A stretch of 64,000 bases of DNA from Pleurodeles waltl (Eukaryota; Chordata; Amphibia; Caudata; Salamandridae), in contig NC_090450.1 of assembly GCF_031143425.1 (NCBI RefSeq), positions 221,413,442 through 221,477,441 on the forward strand, written 5' to 3'. Positions within the stretch are counted from its first letter, which is position 1. Every line of letters starts with the position of its first letter. Under the pieces are notes generated by a model. It worked only from the letters and a program-made list of their open reading frames with translations. It was not told the DNA's origin and did no database searches. Made by a program: the position numbers and the translations under genes. Shown here one piece after another: positions 32,631-45,240 of the stretch.

Positions 32631-33689
32631 GTCCCAGAGCTCTAGAGCCATTGTACAATAGTTCAAGCTCTAGGAGTGCTTGATAAACCAAAACAAGCTT
32701 GCCCATGGCATTCATATATGCCCCTGGAAAACTTAGGGAAACATTTGTGTGAAACTCCCCCAGAGGACTTCTGCACCTCTGGCAGACTCCAAAACACACT
32801 TTTTGATTTATTGTTACCGCCCTTCTCTTCCTTGGAGCACCACATAGCACAAAATTAAAATTTCCAGCCCCTCGCTTGGGCCTATGAGGTGTTCGAGTGA
32901 AAACCGGTTAATATTTAATAAGCTGCTCTGCAGCAGTGACAAAAGCTTTGGGATTACCAGAAGCCTTGTGCTGTGTTTCCTTTTTCAGTCCAGGTGCCAC
33001 TGCTGCTCTGTGTGATACCAGGCATGTGCTGCCATCTGAGGCACCACAGGGATCCTTCCTACACACAAAAAATCCTCAGATTCATTTTCCTTCTTCTACT
33101 TGTGCTGCAGAATGTAAAACAAAGTAAAAAGAGTCACTCAGATGTGTAGGGTTGTTTAGCATTTTTTTATAAAGTACCTCATCTCATTGAAGTCACAGGG
33201 CCTAGCCAAGAAACTTAGGGCCAGATTTAGCAAAGGTTTTTCCCCATTCTGTGTCTATGGGAAAAAGTGTTTGTACATATGGCCCTTAATACTGTAGTCA
33301 AACCTGCCTCACCTACAGCCTTCTCCTCCCGATTTGAGCTCTGTGTATCTCGCTTATATCAGTCAGAGTGTGCTCAACAGTCAAAAGAACCTCAGAGGTG
33401 CAGAACTGACATCTCCCCTCATGCACACAGTACCTCTACAAAATAATGTTGGATGAGCAGTATCCCTAAACTAAAATCCCCCAGAAATGGAAATGTGGTC
33501 CATGATGATGGCAAGGATACCTGAGACTTTTTAGATTCTTATGCAGAGCTGTGAGACACGGCATAGAACAGAAGTAAACACATAGCGTAGAAGCTGAATA
33601 TAGTGGTCCTATAAATATTTTACCATGTGTAGTCCACATTCGTGTCCACCTGAGCCACATATGACCTTTGCGATTGTACGACAGAACAC
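32631..33689. other. No recognised feature
   Basis: No coding domain, repeat ends or RNA gene recognised. Confidence 0.5.
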
Positions 33690-34455
33690 CGACTTTAAAA
33701 ACAACTACTGCCTTAACAACGAGGTCGGAACACCGACCTCGTTCTTACTACTAATGATTTTACCACGAATGCCTTAACTATGATGTTTCGTTGTAAAGGC
33801 ATTCCTGATAAAAGCATTAGTAATAGGCACCATTCACCCTACATCCCTCACCCCACCCCCCCAACCCCACCCCAAAACCTAAAACCCCCTGACCCCCCAC
33901 CCCCTCCCCAAAACCAAAAACGCCCCACCCCCCCAACCCCGCCCCAAAACCTAAAACCCCCTGACCCCCCACCCCCTCCCCAAAACCAAAAACGCCCCAC
34001 CCCCCCAACCCCACCCCAAAACCTAAAACCCCCTGACCCCCCACCCCCTCCCCAAAACCAAAAACGCCCCACCCCCCCAACCCCACCCCAAAACCTAAAA
34101 CCCCCTAACCCCCCACCCCCTCCCCAAAACCAAAAACGCCCCACCCCCCAACCCCACCCCGTAACCTAAAACCCCCTGAACCCCGAACCCTCCCCAAAAC
34201 CAAAAACACCCCACCCCCCCAACCTCCCACCAAAACCTAAAACCCCCTGACCCCCCACCACCTCCCCAAAACCAAAAACGCCCCACCCCCACCTGCGTCG
34301 TCCTCCTTCGCCAACTCCCTTCTTTGTACCTTAACCACGCATGTTCGTTGTTCCAAACATACGTAGTTAAGGCACAAAATAACAGAGTCGTGGTTAAAAA
34401 AAGCGTTGTTAAGCTTTCGTTAACCACGACTTTCGTAAAAAGAAAGTCGTAAAAA
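33690..34455. mobile_element. Hairpin-chain element with C-rich minisatellite core
   Basis: Flanking hairpins: ACGAGGTCGG...CCGACCTCGT (33719-33742), ACTAATG...CATTAGT (about 33750-33825), CCTTAAC...GTTAAGG (34329-34372), GTCGTGGTTAA...TTAACCACGAC (34387-34430) and ACGACTTTC...GAAAGTCGT (34426-34450). Between them lies a 72-bp tandem repeat. No TSD is defined and no coding capacity is seen. Confidence 0.65.
33846..34292. repeat. 72-bp C-rich minisatellite
   Basis: The marker AAAACCTAAAACCCCCTGA recurs at 33874, 33946, 34018 and 34090, an exact 72-bp period, followed by two more diverged units. The minus strand is made of runs of three to seven G, so G-quadruplex formation is possible there and i-motif on the plus strand. 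Open frames through it are an artefact of the period being a multiple of three. Confidence 0.95.
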
Positions 34456-35259
34456 AGGATGTTTCCCGACCTTTGCCACATCACTTGTAACGTTCGGTCT
34501 TTTCCAAGATGTTAAAGCAGTAAGCTCAGGCCTACTATCTCTGCTGTATATGGCAATTTCCCTATATCTTTGGTATTCATGTAATATGTGATACAGCTGC
34601 ATATTAACAATGCAGAGTTCTGACCTTCATCCTAGAAGGTACACGCACGAGTGGTCCCTAAGGGTAAGTATCCTTCTAGTACAATTTCCCATGCTGATGT
34701 TTTCAAACATGTCATAAGGATGAATCCATTTTTGCACACATTTTCCATTCCTTGGGAAGTGATCCAAAAAGATGAGAGTGCACATTACACCAGGAATTCA
34801 GTGCCAAACCATCCAGGAAGCTTAGCCTACAAGGACGCTTGTCATATAATGCTCACAATAAGTAGCCTAAACACTTACCTGTGTTCGTCATTATCAACAC
34901 TATCATTATTTTTGCTACAATTTTGTCATTTATATTCTAGACACGGCTAAATTCGTATGATGCACAAATCTGTAAGTCTTGTGTGCATGCTTATTTGGGT
35001 GTTTGAAGGAAACTCATGAATAACCAACTAGTCTATGATAGAACCAATTGAATTTATGAATAATTATGGCCATTCTATCTGCTTTCAGTTAGGGCTTATG
35101 GAACACCCCTTTAACCTCTTCCTCTCAGCTAGGAGGCCAGAAGGGATACTAGATGCCTCCCATCTTTTGTTCTTAAGGGTAACAGGAGTAGCATGAATCA
35201 GACAGAAAATACAGGTTAGATAACCTCTGAAATAGTATGCACTCAGTCTTTCAAATATT
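34456..35259. other. No recognised feature
   Basis: No domains or element ends seen. Confidence 0.5.
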
Positions 35260-36460
35260 ACATGGTTGTTGGTGATACTCACTTGTCCAAAGCTGGTCCG
35301 CCCGTACCACGGGTGTGCTTGCCTGCTACCACGGGTGTGTATTGCCACACTGACAGGTAGTCCTCAGTCTCTCCAGCCTTGGACCCAAACCGCAGCCCAT
35401 CTTCTCTGGGTCTTCATATTCATGAGAACAGGGAGGCCGCAGTCTGGATTTGGTGCTGTCCCAACTAGAGGGATGATAGGTGGCTGGGGCCTCTTGGTCT
35501 TGGTAACACACCCACACCTTGGAAGCACTCAATTGATATAGTCCCAATTGGCTGATCACAAACCAAGCAATAACAGCCTCATCTGTGTCGCTCACAGCTT
35601 CATCAGTAGTAGCCCTGCACAGGTTGGTTGCTTGGCAGATGCATGCCTGCACAGGGTGAACATAACTATGGCAGTTGCAGCCACAATTGGGCCGATCTCT
35701 GGATAGATGCAGCCCAGCACATATTGGGTACAACTTCAACAGTTTCAGCTTCTCCTGGGCTACTTAATGGTTAAATACAGCCATACAGAGGCCAGACACT
35801 AATTTGGCAGATGCAGCCCCATACAGGCTGATCCCCGAGCAATTCTAAAGTCACTGTTCCCACTAGAACTATTGAGAGTGTCTGGGGGTCCTTGGGTGCC
35901 TTGGTCTTGTCAGATCATTTACCAGGAGTCTTCTCTTCTGTGCACTCCACCGTCACTGTGGGCACACTGCACTGCCTCCTCTGTGGACAGTCTTTCCACC
36001 TGCAGGGTAGACAGAAACCTTTTCTCTTTCTCCAGGGTGACTTTGAGGCACTTTATGGCAGTTACAAAGCTTCTCCAACAAGTGCTTCAGACTTCAGTTG
36101 ATTTCCCATCTCCTCTGGGAAACCTGCTGTTAAGCAGACATCAGTCTTGGTTGCACAGCAACTATCTGAGTACTCTGCAGAGCACAATCTTTAATGGCCA
36201 TGGAGGGCTTGGAACCGTAACCACAAGGAGGGTAGTGGGTCCCACTTTTACACCCTGCTACCAGACAGGGAAGCCCATTGACTGTTTGAAACTGTACACC
36301 GGTTTATGGTGTTTCTTTTCTCAAGTGTCCTTTCCAGGCTGTTCTCAGGGGTGTAGCTTCAGGAGGGACTTGGGGAGTCTCACCACCCAAATAAATGCAT
36401 TCTTACCTTGGTAGTTGGGTCTTTGTGCCCTAAGTTAGGTCTGCTGTGTCTATGCTGGTT
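35260..36460. repeat. Possible unclassified interspersed repeat
   Basis: This block is more GC-rich than its flanks and contains internal echoes (GGCAGATGCATGCCTGCACAGG at about 35635, GGCAGATGCAGCCCCATACAGG at about 35807, GATGCAGCCCAGCACA at about 35706). The longest frame (35872-36414) has no recognisable domain. I take it as a repeat on texture only. Confidence 0.35.
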
Positions 36461-37340
36461 GTTCTCATCATCCTTATTTCACTGACAAGTTTTAACTTGT
36501 TCTGTTTTTGGATCAAAAACTTAAATACATACAGTATGATCAGTTCACCAAAAAAGAGCAAATCTGCATCCATAGAAGAATTCCTGAAATAGATGCAAAT
36601 TCACTACTTATTAGAAGTTACTAACATTGGTATGGATAGAATTGGAAATCTTCAGCAGTCTCAGGTTTCCAGACATTCTACTGTCAACCAACTCCTAATG
36701 GTTGATAGGACCAATGCTTGCAAATGGTCTAACCACTAGCAATCCCTTGGAGTAGCGTTGCAAACCAATGTTTTTCACTCACTGCGCTGCTCCAAATGGA
36801 GGGCCTGATTTAATGTTTGGCAGATGAAGTAAAGACAGACAACTTTATAACCCCTGTCCCGTCTTTACTACGTCCAACAAAGTTAGAGTTGTCCACCGAC
36901 TCTGCGGCCATCTCTATATACACTGGCAGGAACCACTATTGTGGCAGTTCCTCTCAATCCATCAATCAATACTTTGCTTTATTTAATTTTGATAAAATCA
37001 TAAAATCATGATACATTACAATATCAATACATTATAAATAAAACAAGACCGTATTGCACAAGTAAGTTAAAATCCATACAATAAAACGTAGTAACACTGT
37101 ATTAAATATGCAGCATGGCGTTATTGGCCTAAATAGAAGGGAGCCACCCTAATATAACTTCATAGGTTCTAATAGTCTAGTTTGTTTCCTAAGGTGAATC
37201 ACAGACCACAGGTAACTAGATACCTTGCAACAAATTGGTAAAGATGTTAGTTGTTGCAAAAACAATAAGGCAGGGCGACATTGCTTAAAATTATGGTCAT
37301 GTAAAATAGGCAGAATAAATAGTTTCTGAGGTGTTTTGGT
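36461..37340. other. No gene; possible MITE and LINE-tail remnants
   Basis: GGGCCTGATTTAATGTTTGG at 36801 resembles the ends of the palindromic MITEs but has no clear partner end. CAATCCATCAATCAATACTTTGC at 36956 resembles LINE 3' tails. Both are weak. Confidence 0.35.
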
Positions 37341-37394
37341 CATTAGTTTTAGGGAAACTTACTGATGGCTAGTGGTTCTTCCTGTTAGTGTAGA

Positions 37395-37860
37395 AACAAT
37401 TTGACAGACGGTTCTGTCAAACATAGCGGGTGACCATCAAACTTTTCCTAAGTTTCTTCTTTTTCAAAAGCAAACACCCACAACAGGAGTTTGTTTTTGA
37501 AAAAAATCTAATGATCACCACACCATGGGCTTTTTCTCCCATGGTACGGGGCTTATTTTTTTACTGTTCCTAACTGCCAGAGTATTGAGTGAGGGACAGT
37601 GAAAAAAAAGGCATCCGACCGTCCAATCTAAATAGGACAGATGGTTGGATGGCTTATTGCCAACAGAGCCTACTCCATCGGACCATCAAGAACGTTTCTC
37701 ACCAACAAAGTAAATTTTACTCCACCTGCATGCAAATTTTGGTCTGCCTGACTAAAAATTGGGTGGGGCGACCTTAAGTATGGCGGACAGAGTGCTTGGT
37801 TTCTGGGGCAACGAATACCTGTCCCCCAAACTTTAAATTAGCCCCTGAGGCCCACCTCAT
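37395..37860. mobile_element. Decayed hairpin-chain element
   Basis: Successive hairpins: TTGACAGACGGTTCTGTCAA (37401-37420), CTTTTTCAAAAGCAAAC...GTTTGTTTTTGAAAAA (37459-37506) and CCATGGG...CCCATGG (37522-37545). A broad inverted relation between the flanks is degraded. No TSD found. Confidence 0.5.
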
Positions 37861-39095
37861 GAAAATCAGTACTAACCATGCCCCTCGTGGGAACAGCCTT
37901 TCCTAAACCTCGGTCATCTCAGCCATCACCTTTCGGCCCACTGCCTTTATAGTTGAGAAGTTTGAGATTCATCCCCCACTTCGAATCTCACTGGCTAAGC
38001 TAAACCCCTTGCTGCTTCTCTATACACAAACATTGTGTAAAGTGAAGCCTGTCACAGCGCAGTAGTTTCCAATCTGGAGCACCCACAACGGAGGCACTAA
38101 GACATGTGAGATTTCAACACCTCACTGTCATCAAGCAAATTAAAGAAGTAACCAGAGAAAGACAAAAGGTAATACCTCTACCAAAGGTTTCCTCCATTTC
38201 CACTGTATGCAAGCACAGTACTCACCCATTCATGTGCAAGTCTAGGCCAGGGGTATCTAAATGGATCTCATCAGCCTCTGTTACTCACACCAAACACACT
38301 GCTCTTTTACCATGCAAGGTACACACATCAACAGGCTTAACACATACTTGTAATGTTAGCACAAAGGACTGCATAAGTGCATAGGAGAGGAACTTTACAT
38401 GATTGGTTCAGAAGGCATCTACCCCAGTGACTCAGGCCTGGTCACACTATTAATTTTCCGACTATGGAATGCTGCCAACATTGTAGCTCCACATAGACCT
38501 GCATTGTTATCAACAAAGGTCATTTTTTGTTTGCCCCTCTTTGCCACAGGATAGATCCAGGACCACTTGTGGCCAAAGACAGGTCTAGGCTTCTGCACAT
38601 GCAGGACATAAGTGTGAAGGCAGGGCCAAATATCAAAAGTCAAGATATCAGATATATGTAGGTGACATCAGATATATGTAGGTGAGCACTCAGAGAAGTG
38701 GAACACACCTTTAAACTTTGCACGGAGCATTCCTATCCCAACAGGTTGGTTACTGACTTAGAGGGTTTGAGCAAACCAAGGGAAAGCAAGTTTTTTCTTG
38801 CCATTTAAAAAAAATCTTTTGTTCACATACATAAACCCACTTTATGTTTCGAACTGGCACTCTAAGGACTTTGAAGTCGACTAGTAGTATAACCACCCGT
38901 ACAGTGGAGGGCCTTGTCAGAAGGGATGAGCTCATGGGGCACAGCTTAAGTGCTAGTCCAAAGTTTCTTCAGTGTCTTTTGGCTTAGTACTGACATCACC
39001 AAATACATGAATCAGTATTTTCAAAATATTTTTTAAAAAAAGGATACTTGTCATTGTCACGCTTATTCAGAATCACCTGGGATGACGAAGTACAT
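37861..39095. other. Old dispersed repeat at 37865-38060, otherwise nothing recognised
   Basis: The first 200 bases resemble 13145-13320 in the same orientation. The rest shows no domain or element ends. A short direct duplication of ATCAGATATATGTAGGTGA occurs at about 38647-38684. Confidence 0.45.
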
Positions 39096-39098
39096 ATA

Positions 39099-39728
39099 GG
39101 GGGTCATTATGACTTAAGCGGACGGAAAAGCTTGTCCTCCAAAGTAACGGCGTTTAGGTTGTCGACAGTGCGGCCGCCTCCCCACCGGCCCCATTACGAG
39201 TTTCCCGCTGGGTCAGCGGGCCCGCTGGTCAAGCAGGAAAAGGCCTCGTAATAGAGCCGGCAGCAATGCTGTAGCGTTTAGGGTGCACCAGCACCTGTCG
39301 CAAAGTTCACTGTCTGCAAAGAAAACAGTGAACTTTGCGACGGGCTGGCCAGGGGGGCCCCTGCACTGCCCAAGCCAAGTGCATGGGCACTGCAGGGCCC
39401 CCCCTGGAGCACCCTGCACCCTGTCTCCACCAGCCTTTTCATGGCGGGGGCACCACCATGAAACTGCTATCGGAAAGGGGGGTCATAATCCACAGGGCAG
39501 CGCTGTCCTGGCAGATTAGGACCGCTAGCACTGCCAGTCCATCCTATGGAGGAGAACGACTGCCACCGTGACTCTGAAGGTCGTAATAAGGTCCACTCTG
39601 TTTGCGCCTGCTGACCCAGCGGGAAACTCGTTATGGGGCCAGCAGGGAGGTGACTGCACTGGCGGCAACTTACCTGTCAGGGCTTCGGCAGAGGGGCTTT
39701 TCCTTCCGCCGAAATCATCATGACCCCC
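39099..39728. mobile_element. 630-bp hairpin-chain MITE, Harbinger-type ends
   Basis: It starts GGGGGTCATTATGACTTAAG and ends, reversed, GGGGGTCATGATGATTTCGG, with ATA at 39096-39098 and 39729-39731. GGTCATT-type ends and a 3-bp TSD fit Harbinger mobilisation. Inside are subsidiary hairpins, such as TTCACTGTCTGCAAAGAAAA then CAGTGAA (about 39307-39335) and CCCCTGCACTGCCC...GGGCACTGCAGGGG (about 39356-39402). It is related to 45615-46185 and 62605-63223. Confidence 0.85.
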
Positions 39729-39731
39729 ATA

Positions 39732-41640
39732 GTGCTGCAACTCCTAATTACATGTGTCAATTAAAAAGATGAGGAGAACAGAAGGGAAAAGATGGACCTG
39801 TTGTTACTCTAATCCTTTGAGACTGCATTGGGTAAATTGGCATCTTCACTACCTCAGGAGTTAACTTCTGTCTGTACAGTTAAATATTCTGCAATCACCA
39901 TAGCAATAACAGAAACAACTGTTCTTGTGTGTGACCATTACTTTGCCAGCACTTGCTTAATCAAACATGTGAAAAAGCACTCCCCCAACTTCGGTAGTCC
40001 TAGATATATATTGTAGCCAGCATAATACTGTGACAATGTCTATATGAAAACCTGACTCTAATTTTCTTATTACAATCTAGCTGTGACATTACAAGCTACC
40101 TATAACAAGGAAATGAAATTGCTACTCTCATGTGATACATTATTACACTTGAAATGTTATGTGAAAGGCAGATCATGACAAAAAATTACACCAGGGAAAG
40201 GGCGAACATGCTTTTCAACTCTTCGCAGCCACTTCTCTCTGACAATGAACAGTTATTAACAGAGAGGAAAGTTTATGGCAGCATGTTTATTTTCCGAACT
40301 GCTAGAGTTCATTGGAAGAATGCTTGAATCTTTCAGCATGTTCCAGCACCCTCTAAAATTCTTTGAATGTGACGTGTTACACTACTTATGATATTATCTT
40401 AGCTCCATATTGTTATATTTTCACATTGCGGTTTCTGCATTTATTTTAGTTATCTGCAACCTTAATATGACTTTCAAATAAAAAAACAACTGGCAAAGAT
40501 TCAAGATTTTTTGGGGAAAGGTCGATGGTTAGAGCGTTTATTATTTATTATGAATAATAACATACCCACTGCTCTGCCATTCACTAAAAGTATCCTTTTA
40601 AATTGCCTCGGATTTGCAAAATCTTTGTGTCAGTAGAAAGCTTGACACATATGAACTTTATTACATTGCTTTTGCCGAGATATTACGGGAATGAAAAGCT
40701 AGTTTTATGAAGGACAAGAAAAAATATATATTTCTTTCCTGCTAGTGTGACTGGAATCGCATCTCGTGCCCCTGAAACGGCCGCTAGGTATTGCGCAGTT
40801 CTTCCCTGTGCTGGTGTCTCTCGCAAAGCATATGTTCCCTGATTATCTTGCCAATTCCTTGAAGATGTTATTTTTGGTCACGCCCCGGCCCCCACCCATC
40901 ACTAGCTAGCCCGTTATCTTTCGCCTGCAGCTGAACCCGGGACCACGCAGAATGCACGGCATTTAGAACAAAAAAAAGATGAATACGTAACAAAACTGAA
41001 ATAAACACATCTCTGGTTTGGAACAGTTTTCTCGAGGAAGCACGTGCAGGTGTCTGGTTGAACAAAAAAACACATTTTAAAGCCCAGAGAGTTTTTTTGT
41101 TTGGTACTTGAAGCTCCCAAAGTGGTGTTTTGTGTGTTAATGAACCTATGTCCTTAGCCATTATTATTATAAAATATAAATTTACACTTTTCCTTCTCAA
41201 TCTTAATGCCATTGCAGGTTTTAGGTACTCTGTTCTGCTTCTAGGATACACACCTAGCAGAGATAAATCTACTAGTACTGCAACAGGTGCAGGGCACCAA
41301 GGCACAGAGGTGAGAAGGCCCTTTTGACCTCGAATATGGCTGTCTTTTACTACCAAAGTGTGAATAGGGGTGGCTTATTCCTTAAGTGAATAAAGGCCAA
41401 TAGCATCCTTGTTACAGTACTCACACCTTGTTTGTCCTCCCGCCACCCCAACCCACGTGCTGTCACAGCCAGCTTAGCTCATAATTGTTTTTGCAAATCT
41501 ATAGAAAATTGTTCTTGGCTTTAGTTCATGAAAATTAAATGGGTCGATTATCAAAGCTAGTATTGGATACAATATTACGTTTATAGCAAAATGGCCTCAG
41601 TTACATTAGTCAGAAATTCAGAGGACAGGTGTAATGCCTC
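39732..41640. other. No recognised feature
   Basis: The longest frame here (40868-41356, minus, 162 codons) has no domain I recognise and no codon character or splice context to support it. No element ends seen. Confidence 0.5.
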
Positions 41641-42124
41641 CTTATGACCCTTTTGACATCCAATCAGCGTTAACATTCCCTATTGAAGATGTAAAGACTT
41701 TTATTAGATGGACTCTATGGGAATTATACAAACAGTAACAAGGTGTAGAGAATATCTATTGCCCCTTCATTCTCCTGGTCGATATGTTTCAGCTATATTT
41801 TCACTGGCCTCATGCAATGTCCACGTCTTTCTTCAGGACCTAGATCCCTGACTACAGGGGAGCTGAATTCAGCCCTAAATATGAAGTCATTAATGGTGAG
41901 AGAGATCCCTTCAAATTCATTCTCATGTCCAGAGATATTATACTTGCGTCCTGAGCTGTTTTCTGTTATAGGACCTGTATGGATAGATATCAGATATCAG
42001 GAGAAGCACAACTCTATTGCAAATCAGAATGATCAACTGCCATGGTTGCATTATGCATTCGTTTAGTGCAAAATTGTGAGCTCCAAAAAAACATTCACAC
42101 CTCTTCACTGAAAACACATGTGAT

Positions 42125-42190
42125 ATGCATATGTGTATATATATTTATATAAATATATATATGTATATATATATATACATATATATAAAA
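42125..42190. repeat. (TA)n-rich microsatellite
   Basis: Imperfect TA/GTATA repeats. Confidence 0.9.
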
Positions 42191-42349
42191 ACAAACACCT
42201 TTTAGGGTTAGAGTGATGCATAAATTATGCAAAAGAGAAGAGAGAACTCTTGGTAGTTCCCAGGTTTAGGTGAGAGGAGCTCTGGTATAGAGCACTTGAC
42301 AATACCAGTGTCACTCTAGATTTGTTCACCTAAAATATCTGTTTTTCTA

Positions 42350-42500
42350 GCAAAGTTTTTAAGCATAGGATTAGCACAGTGTTATCCATGCTGAGCTAGA
42401 AAATGACAAAGACTTTTGACATTTATACAGCATAGTCTTTAAGCATAGGATTAGTACAGTGCTAGCCTTGCTGAGCCGTAAATGGCAAAAGACTTTCACC
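42350..42500 (+). repeat. Two-copy tandem duplication (~79 bp)
   Basis: TTTAAGCATAGGATTAGCAC (42359) recurs as TTTAAGCATAGGATTAGTAC (about 42438), each followed by a similar CAGTG-TA-CC-TGCTGAGC block. Confidence 0.8.
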
Positions 42501-42830
42501 ACTCCAGGCACAGTATTACAGCTTTGAATTGGTAAAATACAATACAACCCAACCTGAAATTAGCACATGTTTCGCTATCATTATAGCTTGTCAGAGAGGT
42601 TTAGCTTTTTCCAGACATAAGGGAGCATCCAGTATAAGTCAAAACAAAATCCTTTCAGGGTTAGAGTGCAGAGTTTGTATCTTTCCAAAAAGTGCCGCTT
42701 AGATAAACTGCATTTTCCCCAAAAAATACACACATAGTTTTCCTTACCTCTAATAAGTTCTATCATGCACCCTAATGGAGGGAAATACGTTGGGAGCCCT
42801 CTGCATCTCCTGCCCATGTACTTACAAGAA

Positions 42831-43748
42831 TATTTCCTCTGGATGGTGTTATCCTGCTCTGTGTATTTCCTTTAATTGGAGGGCTTAATACACGCTTGGG
42901 CCCTGACATGTGTCATGTGACATCTGATACGCAGTGTCATGATGTCATGGGTTTACATCACATGAGCCTATAGAGGAAAAAAAGATGGTTGAACTGCATT
43001 CTGGTATCCATTATTTGTGATGTCTCTATTAAAAGAGGCATATAAATATAAAATAAGTTACTCTGTGCTTTATATGCAATTGCAGATGTTATGAGTAGCA
43101 TCAGCCTTCGGCAAGCCTTCATTTCTGATAGTCTTTGTATGGGGTATATAAAAAGATGATGGTGTAGTGTTTAGTATGACCACCTGATACGTCATTTAGA
43201 GCAGTCATCATGAAGTGTTCCATGCAGTAATGAGAAATTTGTAACAACCCTAAAGTGGAACTGGATGATATGTAATTATGTTTCACCCAGATTAGAGTTT
43301 CAGACGCGACTTGTCAGAATTATCTAATCAGTGAAAAAAACATACAAAATCAATGAAATGGAACCCATTGCACAATTTTATGTTTAATTTGAAATTGGAA
43401 GGTAGTCATTGTTGGGTGCTCCCAGTTTAGAGTCATGTATGAATATAATATAGGCCATTCTACTGTTGGCAGTGGTATGTCCCTAGTCACAATACAGCCA
43501 ATGATCTTGATGAAGGTAATTAATTATTCAACTCAATTATGGGTTTTATGCATGCACACCCATCTCAGATCTTTTATAAGCAATAATGGTTTGGTAGAAA
43601 TGTGATCATTGCTGTTGGATATCTTCTCTATGATCATTCTCACTGTGTTTGAACTCTTTTAGAAGTGTGATGTCACCCTGATGTTATCAGAATGGCATTT
43701 GATACTACTCCTGTGCTCTCTGATAAGGATGCAGATCTTTCAAATGTT
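42831..43748. other. No recognised feature
   Basis: AT-rich, no domains or element ends. Confidence 0.5.
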
Positions 43749-43753
43749 ATCCC

Positions 43754-44689
43754 TGTGAGAAAGTGGTTTTTAGTTAGGGTGAATTGGTGTCCACCACAAG
43801 TGATAAAGTTGCTATCTTGTTAGCAGCAGTCAAAAGTTTCAGTAATTTAATCTTGATCTTAACCCCAGTGGCCTTGGCACAGAGCAGTCAGATGTAACTT
43901 ATCTAAAATGTGTAAAACATTTAAATGTACCAAAACAGTAACAAGTCATAAACACAAACCAATAAAAACACCTTTCCAATTTATAAAAAGAGATAAAATG
44001 TAATAAGCAAAATCACACCAAAATGCTAAAAATCTAATAAGGGGATCCAGCGATATGAATTTAGCTAAAATGGTGCCAAAAATGCAAAGTTCCAATGGGA
44101 GTCAACGGCCACAGAAGACAGGGTCCAAAGCAAAATGTGAGGCTGATTGCGATGCAGCCCAGATTGAATACACCAAGCAAACTAGTCCTGCTAAAGCCTG
44201 GAAGTAGGCCAGTTAAAAAAAAATTAAGTCACAATCCCAAAAGGGACTTTGTTGTTTTATTGAAGAAAAACTCTTCTCTGTGTGGGACAAAGCTTAAAAT
44301 TTAGCTGTGGCCATAAAACTGAAGGTCTGACAAGCAAAGTTTTTTTTAACAGATCACACAACACATTTAAACTGTAGTTGTAAGGCTACCTAGGTAAGCC
44401 TGAAGCTATGTTTTCCTCATCATACTAGTGGATGGCACAAGAAGGTATGCAATCCATGGGTGTCATTTAACTTATCAATATATGGGTAAAGTAGCTACAC
44501 CATACACATTCTCCAATTACAGGAGAGTTAAATTTGTCATTTTGGGTTTAATCAGTTCCTGCATGTTTAGGGTTTTAAGCACATACACTGAACACTGGAC
44601 AGCAGTGTCCTAGTTTGCAGAGTCTAAAAACCACCATTAAGCTCCAGCAACATTTGGGGTGATCACGTAAAAAAGGGCATTTTCTCACA
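43754..44689. mobile_element. Solo-LTR-like element, 936 bp
   Basis: It begins TGTGAGAAA and ends TTTCTCACA, so it has TG...CA limits with a 9-bp inverted terminus. Flanks ATCCC (43749-43753) and ATCCA (44690-44694) are a near-perfect 5-bp duplication. This is the form of a solo LTR. No internal coding region is present, the orientation is unclear, and I do not assign it to a retroelement family. A non-LTR inverted-repeat element with a 4-bp ATCC duplication is the alternative. Confidence 0.65.
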
Positions 44690-44694
44690 ATCCA

Positions 44695-45240
44695 AGTGCA
44701 CCGGAGTCCACAGGAACAAGTGGCAGCCATGGCCTGTCCATATGGGCTGAGGTGCCATGCCCCCTCATTTTTTGCCCCTCAAGAAGAGTGTCTGTCAGGC
44801 TGAGCAAAGGTCAGCCTGACAGGCACTTCTCACTTTCAAAACAGGCAGCCAGAAGCTAGACATGAGCTAAATGCACAGACTCCTGGCTGACTGAGCTTAA
44901 CTTTGCTGGGCTGAAGATGAGACAATTCCTGTGGGAGTGACCTTCTCAGCTCAGCAAAGGTCCTCTAGGCCCTTCTTCTCTGACAATGAGTAGTGTCACT
45001 TATTGCCTCGCACTTGGATGCTTCAATATAAAGCCCTGAAGTGCCCAGGGCAGAGTGTAAATTAGTGGCACCTTGTCTCAGAGTGGGATGGGGCTAGCAG
45101 TCTCACTGACCCCATCCCACTCTGTGATGAGGTTGGGACTGCTGCACTGCTACCTTCCCTCATTGGCTGACCTTAGGGAAGGCAGCAGTCCCAACCCTCC
45201 TGGGACATCAGAGGCAGAGCTGCAGGTAGCTGTGATTTTT
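44695..45240. repeat. Multi-hairpin GC-rich segment
   Basis: Hairpins at 44788-44827 (AGTGTCTGTCAGGCTGA / TCAGCCTGACAGGCACT), 45079-45124 (CAGAGTGGGATGGGG / CCCCATCCCACTCTG) and 45131-45196 (GGTTGGGACTGCTGC / GCAGCAGTCCCAACC). No ORF with coding character. Probably another non-autonomous foldback element. Confidence 0.6.

Larger units (their letters stand above)
41641..42830 (-). repeat. Possible Penelope-type terminal repeat remnants
   Basis: Two decayed hammerhead-like folds lie on the minus strand. One is at 42605-42551: CTGACAA, stem II GCTAT-AATG-ATAGC, GAAACATGTG, outer stem AACCT/AGGTT. The other is near 41841-41780: GCATGAGGCC...AGCTGAAACATATCGACC. A third GAAATACGTTGGGAG-type block lies at 42785. 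No RT sequence is seen between them, so this is inference from motif spacing. Confidence 0.35.

Noticed and set aside
33780..34169. Proline-rich 129-codon frame and glycine-rich antisense frames
   Set aside because: They are produced by a 72-bp C-rich minisatellite whose period is a multiple of three.
40868..41356. 162-codon frame on the minus strand outside known elements
   Set aside because: No recognisable domain, no supporting splice or start context; a frame of this size is expected by chance in 64 kb searched six ways with permissive starts.
42785..42800. A further hammerhead (GAAATACGTTGGGAG)
   Set aside because: No stem II and no CUGANGA-like block at the right distance; noted only as possible Penelope tail text.
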